From Caldimonas manganoxidans ATCC BAA-369 (GTDB lineage: Bacteria > Pseudomonadota > Gammaproteobacteria > Burkholderiales > Burkholderiaceae_C): a DNA stretch of 33,881 bases. A program made the translations under genes and the position numbers. Position 1 is the stretch's first letter; each line of letters starts with the position of its first letter. Below are positions 1 through 8,115 of the stretch, one piece after another. A model generated the notes under the pieces. It was given only the letters and a program-made list of their open reading frames with translations. It was not told where the DNA came from and did not search any database. The DNA is taken from positions 1 through 33,881 of the forward strand of contig NZ_KB905959.1 in the NCBI RefSeq assembly GCF_000381125.1. Reading direction: 5' to 3'.

Positions 1-281
1 AGTGAATGCGCAACATGCGTTCCAAGCCCACGGGAGGACGGCCATTGCCGGGCTTGGGGTAGTGCGGCTCGATCAACGCCACCAGCCGATTCCACGGCAC
101 GATCGTCTGCATCTCGGCCAAGAATGCGTCGCGCCGGGGGGGCTTGCGAAAACGCTCGAATCCCGCGGACGCATCGGCCGCCGCTGCCAAGGTCATCTGC
201 TTCATGACCGTAATCATCGCCGCCCATCACCAGGGCGACAAGACGGACTACTGCCAGGCGCAGGACTTGATCAGCGTTTCC
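1..281 (-). mobile_element. IS5-family insertion sequence, one end (runs off the window)
   Basis: The element enters from the left edge and ends near 281, where homology of the neighbouring folate gene stops abruptly. The first bases on the minus strand from 281 (GGAAACGCTGATCAAGTCC) are the proposed terminal inverted repeat, because IS5-family ends commonly begin with GG and the transposase start lies about 75 nt inside. The other end and the target duplication are outside the window, so the exact boundary (about 281-284) is inferred. Confidence 0.7.
2..205 (-). CDS. IS5-family transposase, N-terminal 68 residues (partial)
   Basis: The minus strand from the ATG at 205 reads MKQMTLAAAADASAGFERF, then RKPPRRDAFLAEM, then VPWNRLVALIEPHYPK and PVGLERMLRIH. 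This is the conserved N-terminal region (DUF772-type helical domain) of IS5-group DDE transposases. The family is usually about 320-340 residues. Here the gene leaves the window after residue 68, so the DDE catalytic domain cannot be seen and I cannot tell whether the element is intact. The gene runs in the same direction as the disrupted folate gene but in another frame. Confidence 0.85.
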   Translation of the reverse strand, partial: MKQMTLAAAADASAGFERFRKPPRRDAFLAEMQTIVPWNRLVALIEPHYPKPGNGRPPVGLERMLRIH

Positions 282-602
282 ATAGGCGTCCTCTTCCATC
301 GGGCAGCCCGGAAACCACACGTGAAAGCGCAACTGCCTGCTGGTTTTGTCCACCACCGGCAGGCCGATCTGGCGGCTCACCCCCGGCGGGGCGCCGTCCT
401 GCCAACGGTATAGCGCGGGCAGCGGGTCGAACTCGCCCTTGATGGGCCAGTAGGCGCCGATGCGTGTCTCGCGCCGGCCCACCAGCCAGCTGCGCAGCAC
501 CGTTTGCAAGGCCACGGCCCGCTCGAGCCGATCCGGCAGCGCCTGGCGCGCCGCCAGCAAGCGCCGTCGCAATGCATCACGGTCTTGGTCCAACGCGCTC
601 AT
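282..602 (-). pseudogene. ygfA: 5-formyltetrahydrofolate cyclo-ligase, truncated by the IS5-family element
   Basis: The enzyme (MTHFS, 5-FCL) converts 5-formyl-THF to 5,10-methenyl-THF using ATP, recycling an inhibitory folate. From the ATG at 602, preceded by AGGAGA, about 107 residues are intact: GAYWPIKGEFDPLPALYRW, IGLPVV and LRFHVWFPGCPMEEDAYG are typical of the family. Normal length is about 190-200 residues. The missing C-terminal half should carry the conserved glycine- and tyrosine-rich block (GxGGGYYDR type) that completes the ATP/substrate site. After the Tyr codon at 282-284 the sequence becomes the IS end. The frame stays open through the IS to the window edge, so any product would carry an unrelated tail of more than 90 residues. 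It is almost certainly inactive unless the C-terminal half is provided elsewhere. Confidence 0.85.
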
Positions 603-720
603 CGAAGCTGTCTCCTGGGCCGCGGGCCCTCGCCACGGCCCAGGATTGTGCCCGCACATGGCCATCCCGCGTGCTCGGTCTTGCCCAACCCGGAAAGGCA
701 GTCCGTGGCAGCATCGGGTC

Positions 721-1413
721 ATGGACAGCGCGGTGATGAGGAGCTGGTTCGCGGACATGCCCTCGGTCCTCGGGCCCGGTGGGTGGGCCTCGCTCGCCCT
801 GTGGCTGCTGGGCCTGTTGTTCATGGCTGCGGCCTTTCGCAGCCTGCTGCGCGCTCGCCCGCTGGGCCTGCTGGTCCACACACTCACCGGGATGGTGCTG
901 CTGATCGGTGGGGTGGCCTTCAGCCTGGTCGGGCTGGGCATGCACGGCTACCGGGCCCTGACACAAGAGCAAGTGGCCGCACGCATCCGCATCGAACCCC
1001 TGGGGCCACAGCACTTCCGCGCCCACTTCACCCTGCCGGACGGTCGCCGCCAGTCCTTCGAGCTGCGTGGCGATGCCCTCTACGTGGACGCACACGTGCT
1101 GAAGTGGAAGCCATGGGCCCACCTGCTGGGTCTGCACACCGCCTATGAGCTGGACCGGGTGGCGGGCCGCTATCTCTCGCTCGAGCAAGAACGTGCCGAG
1201 CAGCGCACGGTCTACAGCCTGCGCCTGGACCGGCCGGTGGACCTGTTCAGCCTGCGAGAGCGCTTCGGCTGGCTCTCCGGTGTGCTCGACACCGACTATG
1301 GTTCGGCCACGTTCAAGGCCATCCATGGGACCGGTGAGATGGAATTGCGGGTGTCCGCCACCGGACTGCTGCTGCGGGCCGTCCCGCTCCAGGCGTCCTC
1401 CTCGGCCGACTGA
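721..1413 (+). CDS. Conserved two-helix membrane protein of unknown function
   Basis: The protein has 230 residues. Two hydrophobic segments lie near residues 18-40 and 50-72 (ALWLLGLLFMAAAF; TGMVLLIGGVAFSLVGLGM), followed by a soluble domain of about 150 residues with FRAHFTLPDG, VLKWKPWAHLLGLHTAYELDR, YGSATF and a C-terminal VSATGLLLR block. I recognise this layout from a gammaproteobacterial and betaproteobacterial family often labelled 'cation/multidrug efflux pump'. Two helices and no transporter motif do not support that label, so the function is unknown. The start is uncertain: ATG codons at 721 and 736 are both possible, neither has a clear Shine-Dalgarno, and I used the longer. It is divergent from the broken folate gene, with 118 nt between them. 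Confidence 0.6.
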   Translation: MDSAVMRSWFADMPSVLGPGGWASLALWLLGLLFMAAAFRSLLRARPLGLLVHTLTGMVLLIGGVAFSLVGLGMHGYRALTQEQVAARIRIEPLGPQHFRAHFTLPDGRRQSFELRGDALYVDAHVLKWKPWAHLLGLHTAYELDRVAGRYLSLEQERAEQRTVYSLRLDRPVDLFSLRERFGWLSGVLDTDYGSATFKAIHGTGEMELRVSATGLLLRAVPLQASSSAD

Positions 1414-1525
1414 TCAAAGGCCCTCGGGGGGCACCGCCTCCTGAGCCAGCCGCGGTCTCCAATCATCCGATGTTCAGGTCGCTGTACGCCAGTTTTGGCG
1501 ACAATGCCCTTTTACTGTCGCTTGC

Positions 1526-2272
1526 ATGAACCTCTCGCAACTACGCGCCGTCTGGCGCCATCCCGAATTTCGCCTCGGCGCCCGTCACATGGTCAGCTTG
1601 GCGCTGGGCATCGCCGCCTGGGGGCTGGTCACTGGCGTGGCCATGGTCAAATCGGGCCTGTCGGTGCCGTTGGCGCTGTTCATGACCTTCTTCGTGTTCG
1701 CCGGCAGTGCCCAACTCACGGCCTTGCCGCTGATGGCCGCCGGCGCGCCGATGTGGGTGGTCTGGGCGGCAGCCACCTGCGTGAACCTGCGCTTCGTGAT
1801 CTTCAGCGCCATGTGGCGGCCCTACTTTGCGCGCTTTCCTTTGCACCAGCGCTGCGTGCTGGGCTATTTCAGCGGGGACTTGAACTACGTGCTGTTCATG
1901 AAGCGCTTTCCAGAGCCCACGCACCGGGTGGACGATCAGATGCCCTACTACTGGGGCGGGGTGGCGACGAACTGGATCGCCTGGCAAAGCGCCTCGGTGC
2001 TGGGCATCGTGCTGGCCCATGCGATTCCGCCCGCGTGGGGGCTGGGTTTTGCCGGCGTGCTGGCGCTGCTGGGGGTGATGTGCTCGCTGTTGGGCGAGCG
2101 CGCCACCTGGGTGGCCGCGGCGGTGGCCAGTGCTGCCGCCGTGGCGGCCTATGCGCTGCCGCTGAAACTGAACATCGTGGTGGCCATTGCCGCTGCAGTG
2201 GCCGCCGGCCTGATGATGGAAACCGCCGAGCGGGCCTACAAGCGCATGCACCGGCGCGGAGCCGACACATGA
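1526..2272 (+). CDS. azlC: AzlC-family branched-chain amino acid exporter, large subunit
   Basis: The protein has 248 residues and is almost entirely hydrophobic. AzlC-family features are LALGIAAWGLVTGVAMVKSG near residue 25-45, FVFAGSAQLTALPLM near 60, and NLRFVIFSAMWRP near 87. AzlC/AzlD pairs (YgaZ/YgaH in E. coli) export branched-chain amino acids or analogues across the inner membrane. The substrate here is inferred from the family. The stop codon overlaps the azlD start (ATGA at 2269-2272), so the pair is translationally coupled. There is no clear Shine-Dalgarno before the ATG, and a TACTGT hexamer at 1513-1518 lies 7 nt before it (see the leaderless finding). Confidence 0.85.
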   Translation: MNLSQLRAVWRHPEFRLGARHMVSLALGIAAWGLVTGVAMVKSGLSVPLALFMTFFVFAGSAQLTALPLMAAGAPMWVVWAAATCVNLRFVIFSAMWRPYFARFPLHQRCVLGYFSGDLNYVLFMKRFPEPTHRVDDQMPYYWGGVATNWIAWQSASVLGIVLAHAIPPAWGLGFAGVLALLGVMCSLLGERATWVAAAVASAAAVAAYALPLKLNIVVAIAAAVAAGLMMETAERAYKRMHRRGADT

Positions 2273-2598
2273 ATGGCTGGGAAGCCCTCCTGACGATCAG
2301 CGGGCTGGCCGTGATCACCGTGATCACGCGCAGCTTCTTTTTGTTGCCAAGCCGCGAGCTGCCCCTGCCTGGCTGGGTCAAGCGCGGGCTGAAGTACGCC
2401 CCTCTGGCGGCATTGGCGGCCGTGATCGCCCCCGAAGTGCTGATGACGCATGGGCAATTGATCACGACTTGGCGCGATGCGCGCCTGTTCGGCTTGGTCG
2501 CGGCCACGGCCTACTACTTCTGGCGCCGCGACATCCTGGGCACCATCCTGGTGGGCATGGCGCTGTACCTGCCGCTGCGGCTCGGACTGGGCTGGTGA
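2269..2598 (+). CDS. azlD: AzlD-family branched-chain amino acid exporter, small subunit
   Basis: The protein has 109 residues and four likely membrane helices. Family-typical segments are ITVITRSFFLLPSRELPLP near residues 17-35, the RGLKYAPLAALAAVIAPEVL segment near 42-61, and a C-terminal GTILVGMALYLPLRLGLGW. It is the small partner of AzlC, and both are needed for export in characterised pairs. It starts inside the azlC stop codon. It converges with ctaB with only 6 nt between the two stop codons and no visible hairpin terminator. Confidence 0.85.
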   Translation: MNGWEALLTISGLAVITVITRSFFLLPSRELPLPGWVKRGLKYAPLAALAAVIAPEVLMTHGQLITTWRDARLFGLVAATAYYFWRRDILGTILVGMALYLPLRLGLGW

Positions 2599-2604
2599 GA
2601 ACGC

Positions 2605-3525
2605 TCACGAAGCCCACGTGGCTTCGACCAGCAACAGCACGAACAACCCGAACAGGTAGCCGATCGAATAGCGAAACAGCGGCAACGCCACGCGCAGGTC
2701 GCGCTGCAACCTCCAGGCCATGGCGACGAAGCGCAGGCCCAGCAGCACCGCCCCGGCCAGGTAGAGCCAACCGCCCATGCCAAGGGCCACCGGCAACAGG
2801 CTGACCGGCACCAAGGCCAGTGCGTAGCCCAGCACCCGCCGCGCCGTGTAGGCCACGCCGTGCGTGACCGGCAGCATCGGCACCCCTGCGCGAGCATAGT
2901 CATCCCGCCGGTCGATGGCCAAGGCCCAGAAATGCGGCGGCGTCCAGATGAAAATGATGAGGAACAGCAGCCACGCGCCCGGCTCGACCTGCCCCGTGAC
3001 GGCCACCCAGCCCAGCAGCGGCGGGGCTGCGCCAGCCGCTCCGCCGATCACGATGTTCTGTGGCGTGGCCTGCTTCAGGTACAGGCTGTACAGACCCGCA
3101 TAGCCCACGAGCGAGGCCAGCGTGAGCACCGCGCACAGCGGGTTGGTACCCCACCACAGCACCGCCCAGCCGCCCAAGCCCAGCAGCAGCGCAAACATCA
3201 TCACCTGCACGGCACCCAACTGTCCGCTGGGCAAAGGTCGCCGCCGGGTGCGTGCCATGCGTGCGTCCACATGGCGGTCCACCACATGGTTGATCGCCGC
3301 AGCGCTGGCGGCCATCAGACCGATGCCCAGCAGGCCGGCCAGCACGGTCCCGGGATCGGGATGCCGCGGTCGCGCCAGCCACATGCCGACCCAGGCGGTG
3401 AACAGCATCAACAGCACCACACGCGGTTTGGTCAGCGCCAGATAGGCCCGCCAAGGAAGGGCCGACGCAACGGCGGCCAGCCTCGGCCCGCGTGGCCGCA
3501 CACGACCGATCGAAGGCCCGGCCAT
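2605..3525 (-). CDS. ctaB: Protoheme IX farnesyltransferase (heme O synthase)
   Basis: This inner-membrane UbiA-family prenyltransferase adds a farnesyl group to heme b to make heme O, the precursor of heme A for the oxidase encoded upstream. The protein has 306 residues. The two metal/prenyl-diphosphate motifs are visible: NHVVDRHVDARMARTRRRPL (family NxxxDxxxD) and AIDRRDDYARAGVPMLPV. YLALTKPRVV is the usual family N-terminal signature, and LFLIIFIWTPPHFWALAI is the highly conserved loop between the motifs. I chose the ATG at 3525 because a longer upstream extension would read into the preceding gene. It is last in the cox operon, 11 nt after the subunit IV gene. No heme A synthase (ctaA) lies in the window, so that gene must be elsewhere if the enzyme uses heme A. 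Confidence 0.92.
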   Translation of the reverse strand: MAGPSIGRVRPRGPRLAAVASALPWRAYLALTKPRVVLLMLFTAWVGMWLARPRHPDPGTVLAGLLGIGLMAASAAAINHVVDRHVDARMARTRRRPLPSGQLGAVQVMMFALLLGLGGWAVLWWGTNPLCAVLTLASLVGYAGLYSLYLKQATPQNIVIGGAAGAAPPLLGWVAVTGQVEPGAWLLFLIIFIWTPPHFWALAIDRRDDYARAGVPMLPVTHGVAYTARRVLGYALALVPVSLLPVALGMGGWLYLAGAVLLGLRFVAMAWRLQRDLRVALPLFRYSIGYLFGLFVLLLVEATWAS

Positions 3526-3536
3526 CGAACGACCTC

Positions 3537-3851
3537 TCAGCGGAAAAAGGCCAGTCTGGAGGCGAGCGTGTGGTCGGCCTCGGCCGCCATCAGGCCCACC
3601 AGCACCAGCAGCAACAGCGGCGGCAGCACGATGGCCGTGACCAGTGCCACACGCTCCCAAGCCAAGTGCATGAAGACCGCCATGATCAACCCGGCCTTCA
3701 GCAGCATGAAAATCAGGATCAGGCTCCACCGCCACAGGCCCTGAATCTGGAAGTAATCCACCAAGTACGACAGCGCACTGAGCACGAAGAGCAACCCCCA
3801 GATCTTGAGGTACAGGCTGATGGGGTGCTGTTGCGGATGTTCTTGGTCCAT
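3537..3851 (-). CDS. Cytochrome c oxidase subunit IV-like protein (COX4_pro type)
   Basis: This small membrane protein has 104 residues and three predicted helices (YLKIWGLLFVLSALSYLVDYF; WSLILIFMLLKAGLIMAVFM; VALVTAIVLPPLLLLVLVGL). The segment LLKAGLIMAVFMHLAWE is typical of the prokaryotic subunit IV/CyoD-like family. Subunit IV is an accessory part of heme-copper oxidases and has no cofactor. It lies 7 nt downstream of the second subunit III gene and just before ctaB, consistent with one transcript. Confidence 0.85.
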   Translation of the reverse strand: MDQEHPQQHPISLYLKIWGLLFVLSALSYLVDYFQIQGLWRWSLILIFMLLKAGLIMAVFMHLAWERVALVTAIVLPPLLLLVLVGLMAAEADHTLASRLAFFR

Positions 3852-3858
3852 GAGCCCC

Positions 3859-4560
3859 TCACCACAAGTAGAAGAACGCGAAGATGAAGACCCACACCAG
3901 ATCGACGAAGTGCCAGTACAGTCCGACGATCTCGACGATCTGGTAATTGCCGCGACGGTCGTAATCCCCACGCAGCAGCTTCCAGCTCACCACGAACAGC
4001 AGGATCACCCCACCCGTGACATGCAGGCCATGGAAACCGGTGATCATGAAAAAGCTGGCACCGAACTGGGCCGCGCCAAAAGGATTCTCCCAGGGCCGCA
4101 CCCCCTCCAAGATGAGCTTGGACCATTCGAAGGCTTGCATCAGCACGAAGGTCTCGCCCAGCGCGGCGGTCAGCAGCATCAGGGCCGCGGCATTGACCTT
4201 GTCGCGTCGGTAGGCGCAGTTCACGGCCATGGCCATCGTGCCGCTGCTGGTGATCAGCACGAAGGTCATGATGGCGATCAGCAGCAGCGGCACGTCCGTC
4301 CCGCCCACGTGCAGCGAAAACACCTGGCTGACGTTGGGCCAGTCCACGGTGGTCGAGGCCCGTACCGTCATGTAGCCGGTCAGGAAAGAGCCGAAGACGA
4401 AGGTGTCGCTGAGCAGAAAGATCCACATCATCGCCTTGCCCCAGGACACCTGGAAGGCTTGGCAGTCGCTGGACCAATCGGCCACCAGCTCGCGCCAGCG
4501 GCCGGCTCCGGCACGGGCAGCGCCTGCCGGCGAGGACGGAGGCACTGGGATGCTGCTCAT
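3859..4560 (-). CDS. coxP: Cytochrome c oxidase subunit III (coxP-like)
   Basis: The protein has 233 residues and is a subunit III of the heme-copper oxidase. Subunit III binds lipid and stabilises proton uptake through subunit I, and carries no metal. Family signatures include GKAMMWIFLLSDTFVFGSFL (helix near residue 40), GETFVLMQAFEWSKLI, FGASFFMITGFHGLHVTGG (conserved FHGxHV) and YWHFVDLVWVFIF near the C terminus (conserved WHFVDxVW). The Shine-Dalgarno GAGGAG overlaps the end of the preceding gene. It is the second of two consecutive subunit III-like genes, the arrangement of Bradyrhizobium coxMNOP, and this one matches the consensus more closely. Confidence 0.88.
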   Translation of the reverse strand: MSSIPVPPSSPAGAARAGAGRWRELVADWSSDCQAFQVSWGKAMMWIFLLSDTFVFGSFLTGYMTVRASTTVDWPNVSQVFSLHVGGTDVPLLLIAIMTFVLITSSGTMAMAVNCAYRRDKVNAAALMLLTAALGETFVLMQAFEWSKLILEGVRPWENPFGAAQFGASFFMITGFHGLHVTGGVILLFVVSWKLLRGDYDRRGNYQIVEIVGLYWHFVDLVWVFIFAFFYLW

Positions 4561-4570
4561 GTCGGGCTCC

Positions 4571-5191
4571 TCAGGCCGTGCCGCACAGGTAGGCCACGAG
4601 CTCGGGCGTGAGCCATCCCAACGCGGCCACGAGCACGATCCACACGGCCAGCAAGAAGTGCCAGTAGCGCGCGCACAGCCCGAGCCGCCAAGCCACCTCC
4701 TGGACCTGCGCTGCGTGGGTCAAGCCACGCAGCGCCACGCCCCAGCCCACCAAGCCACCCAGCACATGCAGGGCGTGCATGGCCGTGAGCAGGTAGAAAA
4801 AGCTGGCTGCCGGATTGCCCACCGGCATCACCTCGGCGCTACGTAACGCTGTCCAAGCCCAGGCTTGCGTGGCCAGAAACGCCAGCGCCAGCCACCCGCC
4901 CGCCCCCAGGGCTGCACGGGCGGCCGCACGCCGTCCGGCCGCCGCAGCGCCAGAGGCGCGCTGCAGCACGAGGCTGACCAGCACCAGCAGCGCGGTGCTC
5001 AGCCCCACCTGCCAAGGCAGGGCCACGGGCGCCCAGTCCCCGCCGTCCATGCGCATCACATAGGCCGCCAGGAACAGGCCGAACAGCGCACTGCCCACGC
5101 CGATCATCACCCACACCCCCAGGCCCAGGGCCTGCGGACGCGGCACCTCGGCCGCACGGTCCGACACCAAAGACATCGTGGTTGTATTCAT
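4571..5191 (-). CDS. coxO: Subunit III-like heme-copper oxidase protein (coxO-like)
   Basis: The protein has 206 residues with about five membrane helices. Subunit III-like features are LGVWVMIGVGSALFGLFLAA near residue 28-47, SFFYLLTAMHALHVLGGLVG (the family HxxHVLGG motif) and CARYWHFLLAVWIVLVAALG (WHF followed by xxxW). It is more divergent than the next gene: the normal WHFVDxVW motif reads WHFLLAVW, losing the Asp. It overlaps the stop of the subunit I gene (TCAT at 5188-5191, that is ATGA on the minus strand), so it is translationally coupled to it. O versus P is assigned from gene order only. Confidence 0.8.
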   Translation of the reverse strand: MNTTTMSLVSDRAAEVPRPQALGLGVWVMIGVGSALFGLFLAAYVMRMDGGDWAPVALPWQVGLSTALLVLVSLVLQRASGAAAAGRRAAARAALGAGGWLALAFLATQAWAWTALRSAEVMPVGNPAASFFYLLTAMHALHVLGGLVGWGVALRGLTHAAQVQEVAWRLGLCARYWHFLLAVWIVLVAALGWLTPELVAYLCGTA

Positions 5192-6972
5192 GCGCGCACC
5201 CCCCGAATCTCGGCAGCGCCCGACGGTCGTTGTGGCTCCATCCCGCCGACCTCGGGCGGCTCGGTCTGAGCGATGTAGTCTCGCGGCGCTCCCGGCACGC
5301 TGTAGGCATAGGCCCAACGGTAGACCACGGGCAGCGACGGCCCCCAGTTGCCATGGCGCGGCGGTGTATCGGGCGTGTACCACTCCAGCGAAGCCGCGCG
5401 CCAGGGGTTGGGGTCGGCCCGCCGGCCTTTGAAGGCGCTCCACACCAAGTTGTACAGAAAGACGAGTTGCGCCACGCCCACGAAGATCGCCACCACCGTG
5501 ATGAAGACGTTGAGCGCATCGGCCGACGGCGGGACGAAGTCGTAAATCTCGTAGGAGTAGTAGCGCCGCGGCATCCCCAGCACGCCCAGGTAGTGCATCG
5601 GAAAGTAAATCGCATAGGTGCCAAGAAAAGTCACCCAGAAATGCAGGTGGCCCAGCCGGTCATCCAGCATGCGCCCGGTGATCTTCGGGAACCAGTGATA
5701 GATGCCGCCAAACACCACCAGGATGGGCGCCACGCCCATCACCATGTGGAAGTGCGCCACGACGAAATAGGTGCCCGACAGCGGAATGTCGACGCTGACA
5801 TTGCCCAGGAACAGCCCCGTGAGCCCGCCGATCACGAAGGTGCACAGGAAGGCCAGCGAGAACAGCATCGGCACCGACAGGTGGATGTCCCCACGCCACA
5901 GCGTGAGCACCCAGTTGTAGACCTTGATGGCCGTGGGCACCGCGATGATCAGCGTACTGGTGGCAAAGAAAAACCCGAAATAGGGATTCATGCCGCTGAC
6001 GAACATGTGATGCGCCCACACGATGAAGCTCAGGCCGCCGATGATCACGATGGCCCACACCATCGTTCGGTATCCGAAGATGGCTTTGCGTGCGTGCACG
6101 CTGATCAGATCGGAAACGATGCCGAAGGCCGGCAGCGCCACGATGTAGACCTCGGGGTGCCCGAAGAACCAGAACAAGTGTTGGAACAGCAGCGGGCTGC
6201 CGCCTTTGTAGTCCGTGGCCTGACCCAGCGACACCAAGGCCGGCATGAAGAAGCTGGTGCCCACGGTCTTGTCCAGCAACATCATCACGCCGCTGACGAA
6301 CAGCGCCGGAAAAGCCAGCAGTGCCAAGATGGTGGCCACGAAGATGCCCCACACCGTCAGCGGCATGCGCAGCAGGGTCATGCCTCGCGTGCGGGCCTGC
6401 AGTACGGTGGTGACATAGTTGAGGCCGCCCATGGTGGCTGCCACGATGAAGATCAGCAGCGACACCAGCATCAGGATGATGCCCCAGTCGTGCCCCGGCG
6501 TGCCTGGCAGGATGGCCTGCGGCGGATAAAGCGTCCAGCCCGCGCCAGTGGGTCCCCCTGGCACGAAGAAGCTGGCCAGCAGCACGATCACCGACAACAA
6601 GTACACCCAGTAGCTCAGCATGTTGAGGTAGGGGAAGACCATGTCGCGAGCCCCCACCATCAACGGAATCAGGTAATTGCCGAAGCCGCCGAGAAAGAGC
6701 GCGGTGAGCAGGTAGATCACCATGATCATCCCGTGCATCGTGACGAACTGGTAGTAACGCTCGGGATTGATGAACTCGAAACTGCCGGGAAAACCCAGTT
6801 GCAACCGCATCAGGTGCGACAACACCAACCCGACCAGACCGACGAAGATGGCGGTTGCGGCGTACTGGATCGCAATGACCTTGTGGTCTTGGCTCCAGAC
6901 ATAGCGGCGCCAGAAGCTGCGGGGCTCGTGCGCCTCATCCTGCATGTGGTGGACGGTGTCTTGCATGCTCAT
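5188..6972 (-). CDS. coxN: Cytochrome c oxidase subunit I (coxN-like, A-family heme-copper oxidase)
   Basis: This is the catalytic subunit, reducing O2 to water and pumping protons. The protein has 594 residues. Visible ligands are His80 (VTMHGM) and His409 for the low-spin heme, His407 (VAHFHMVMG) for the high-spin heme, and His272, His321 and His322 (GHPEVY; VWAHHM) for CuB, with the cross-linking Tyr276. The proton channels look complete: D-channel Asp110 (GARDMVFP) and Glu274 of GHPEVY, and K-channel Lys350 (PTAIKVYNW). These features fit the A1 subtype. About 60 residues follow the last helix, a longer soluble tail than in standard aa3 enzymes. It lies 9 nt after the subunit II gene and overlaps the next gene by 4 nt. 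The alternative start at 6966 would shorten it by two residues. Confidence 0.95.
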   Translation of the reverse strand: MSMQDTVHHMQDEAHEPRSFWRRYVWSQDHKVIAIQYAATAIFVGLVGLVLSHLMRLQLGFPGSFEFINPERYYQFVTMHGMIMVIYLLTALFLGGFGNYLIPLMVGARDMVFPYLNMLSYWVYLLSVIVLLASFFVPGGPTGAGWTLYPPQAILPGTPGHDWGIILMLVSLLIFIVAATMGGLNYVTTVLQARTRGMTLLRMPLTVWGIFVATILALLAFPALFVSGVMMLLDKTVGTSFFMPALVSLGQATDYKGGSPLLFQHLFWFFGHPEVYIVALPAFGIVSDLISVHARKAIFGYRTMVWAIVIIGGLSFIVWAHHMFVSGMNPYFGFFFATSTLIIAVPTAIKVYNWVLTLWRGDIHLSVPMLFSLAFLCTFVIGGLTGLFLGNVSVDIPLSGTYFVVAHFHMVMGVAPILVVFGGIYHWFPKITGRMLDDRLGHLHFWVTFLGTYAIYFPMHYLGVLGMPRRYYSYEIYDFVPPSADALNVFITVVAIFVGVAQLVFLYNLVWSAFKGRRADPNPWRAASLEWYTPDTPPRHGNWGPSLPVVYRWAYAYSVPGAPRDYIAQTEPPEVGGMEPQRPSGAAEIRGVRA

Positions 6973-6981
6973 CGACCCCCC

Positions 6982-8082
6982 TCAGGGCGTGGCCAGGGAC
7001 TTGATGTGCGCCACCAGCGCATCGAGCTCCGCCTCGCTGAGCTCGATGCGCGGCATCACCGGCGGGAAGCCCTGGATGCTCATGGCCTTGGGATCGCGGA
7101 TGAAGTCGCGCAGGAATTGCTCGTCCACGCGCACTCGCCGGCCATCCTCGAGCGTCTCCAGCTTGCCGTACAAGCCTTTCCAAGTGGGCCCCACGCTGGG
7201 GCTTCCATCGCTGCTGTGACAGGCCACGCAGCCCTTGGACTGCGCCAACGCGCGCCCCAGGGCCACCGGGTCGCCCTCGGCGGCCGACGGTGGCGTTTGC
7301 GTGCGGGCGAAGCTGGGCTGCTGTGCCATCCAGGCTTGGAACTGCGAGGCCTCGGCCACCACCACGTGAGCGCGCATCGCCGAATGTCCCAGGCCACACA
7401 GCTGGGCACACATGGCCTCGTAACGCCCGGTGCGCGTGGGCGTGAACCAAAACGTGCTGACCTGCCCCGGCACCAAATTCATACGGGCCCGAAACTGGGG
7501 CACGTAAAAGTCGTGCAGCACATCGACCGAGCGCATCGTCACCTTGACCGGACGATCCACCGGCAACAGCACCTCGCCAGCGTCGATGATCACATCATCC
7601 TGGCCGGCCGGATCGCTCGGATCCAGGCCCAAGGGATTGGTCGGGCTGACGAAGCGCACATCGGTGCGGCCAAACTCGCCGCTGGGCCCAGGCATGCGGA
7701 AACGCCATTGCCACTGATAGCCCACCACCTCCAGCTGCAGCGCATCCGGTGGCGCGCGGACGTAGTCCGCATAGACCACCAGGCCCGGGGCCAGCAACCC
7801 GACGATGCCCACCGTCGTGATGCCGATCAACCAGCGCTCCAGGCGATGATTCTCCGGTTCGTAGGTCGCGCGATGCCCCTCACGATGGCGATAGCGCCAT
7901 ATCGCGTAGGCCACGAACAGATTGATCGCGATGAAAAAAATCCCCGTGATGACCACCGTGATGGTCAGGGTGTCGTCCATGCGCTGCCAATGGCTGGCCA
8001 AGGGCGTGGTCCACCAGGGCGTGAGCAGGTGGAAAGCCACCGACCCCACGACGATGACCAGCAGGACCGCCGCGATGACCAT
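6982..8082 (-). CDS. coxM: Cytochrome c oxidase subunit II with fused cytochrome c domain (coxM-like)
   Basis: The protein has 366 residues. Three hydrophobic segments (about 1-20, 38-60, 84-104) are followed by a cupredoxin domain and a C-terminal cytochrome c. CuA ligands are His190 (VLHDFYVPQFR), Cys225, Cys229, His233 and Met236 (CAQLCGLGHSAM), and the aromatic electron-entry patch is QWQWRF near 123-128. A CxxCH heme site is at 285-289 (GCVACH) with a probable axial Met343 (FPPVMPRIE). Ordinary subunit II has two helices and no heme, so this is the caa3/CoxM layout, in which the fused domain delivers electrons directly. The residue between the two Cys ligands that is usually Glu is Gln227 here. 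The gene follows a small membrane protein gene by 33 nt and precedes subunit I. Confidence 0.92.
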   Translation of the reverse strand: MVIAAVLLVIVVGSVAFHLLTPWWTTPLASHWQRMDDTLTITVVITGIFFIAINLFVAYAIWRYRHREGHRATYEPENHRLERWLIGITTVGIVGLLAPGLVVYADYVRAPPDALQLEVVGYQWQWRFRMPGPSGEFGRTDVRFVSPTNPLGLDPSDPAGQDDVIIDAGEVLLPVDRPVKVTMRSVDVLHDFYVPQFRARMNLVPGQVSTFWFTPTRTGRYEAMCAQLCGLGHSAMRAHVVVAEASQFQAWMAQQPSFARTQTPPSAAEGDPVALGRALAQSKGCVACHSSDGSPSVGPTWKGLYGKLETLEDGRRVRVDEQFLRDFIRDPKAMSIQGFPPVMPRIELSEAELDALVAHIKSLATP

Positions 8083-8115
8083 GCCGGCCTCCCACTCGAG
8101 CGCACCCCACGGCGA

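Noticed and set aside
721-1413. Multidrug efflux pump, the label often given to this family
   Set aside because: Only two membrane helices and a soluble domain are visible, with no transporter fold or motif, so the function is left open.
6640-6700. Possible loss of a D-channel asparagine in subunit I (LNMLSYW instead of LNNLSYW)
   Set aside because: Counting from the conserved Asp110, the functionally important Asn is the first one (Asn117), which is present. The Met replaces its less critical neighbour.
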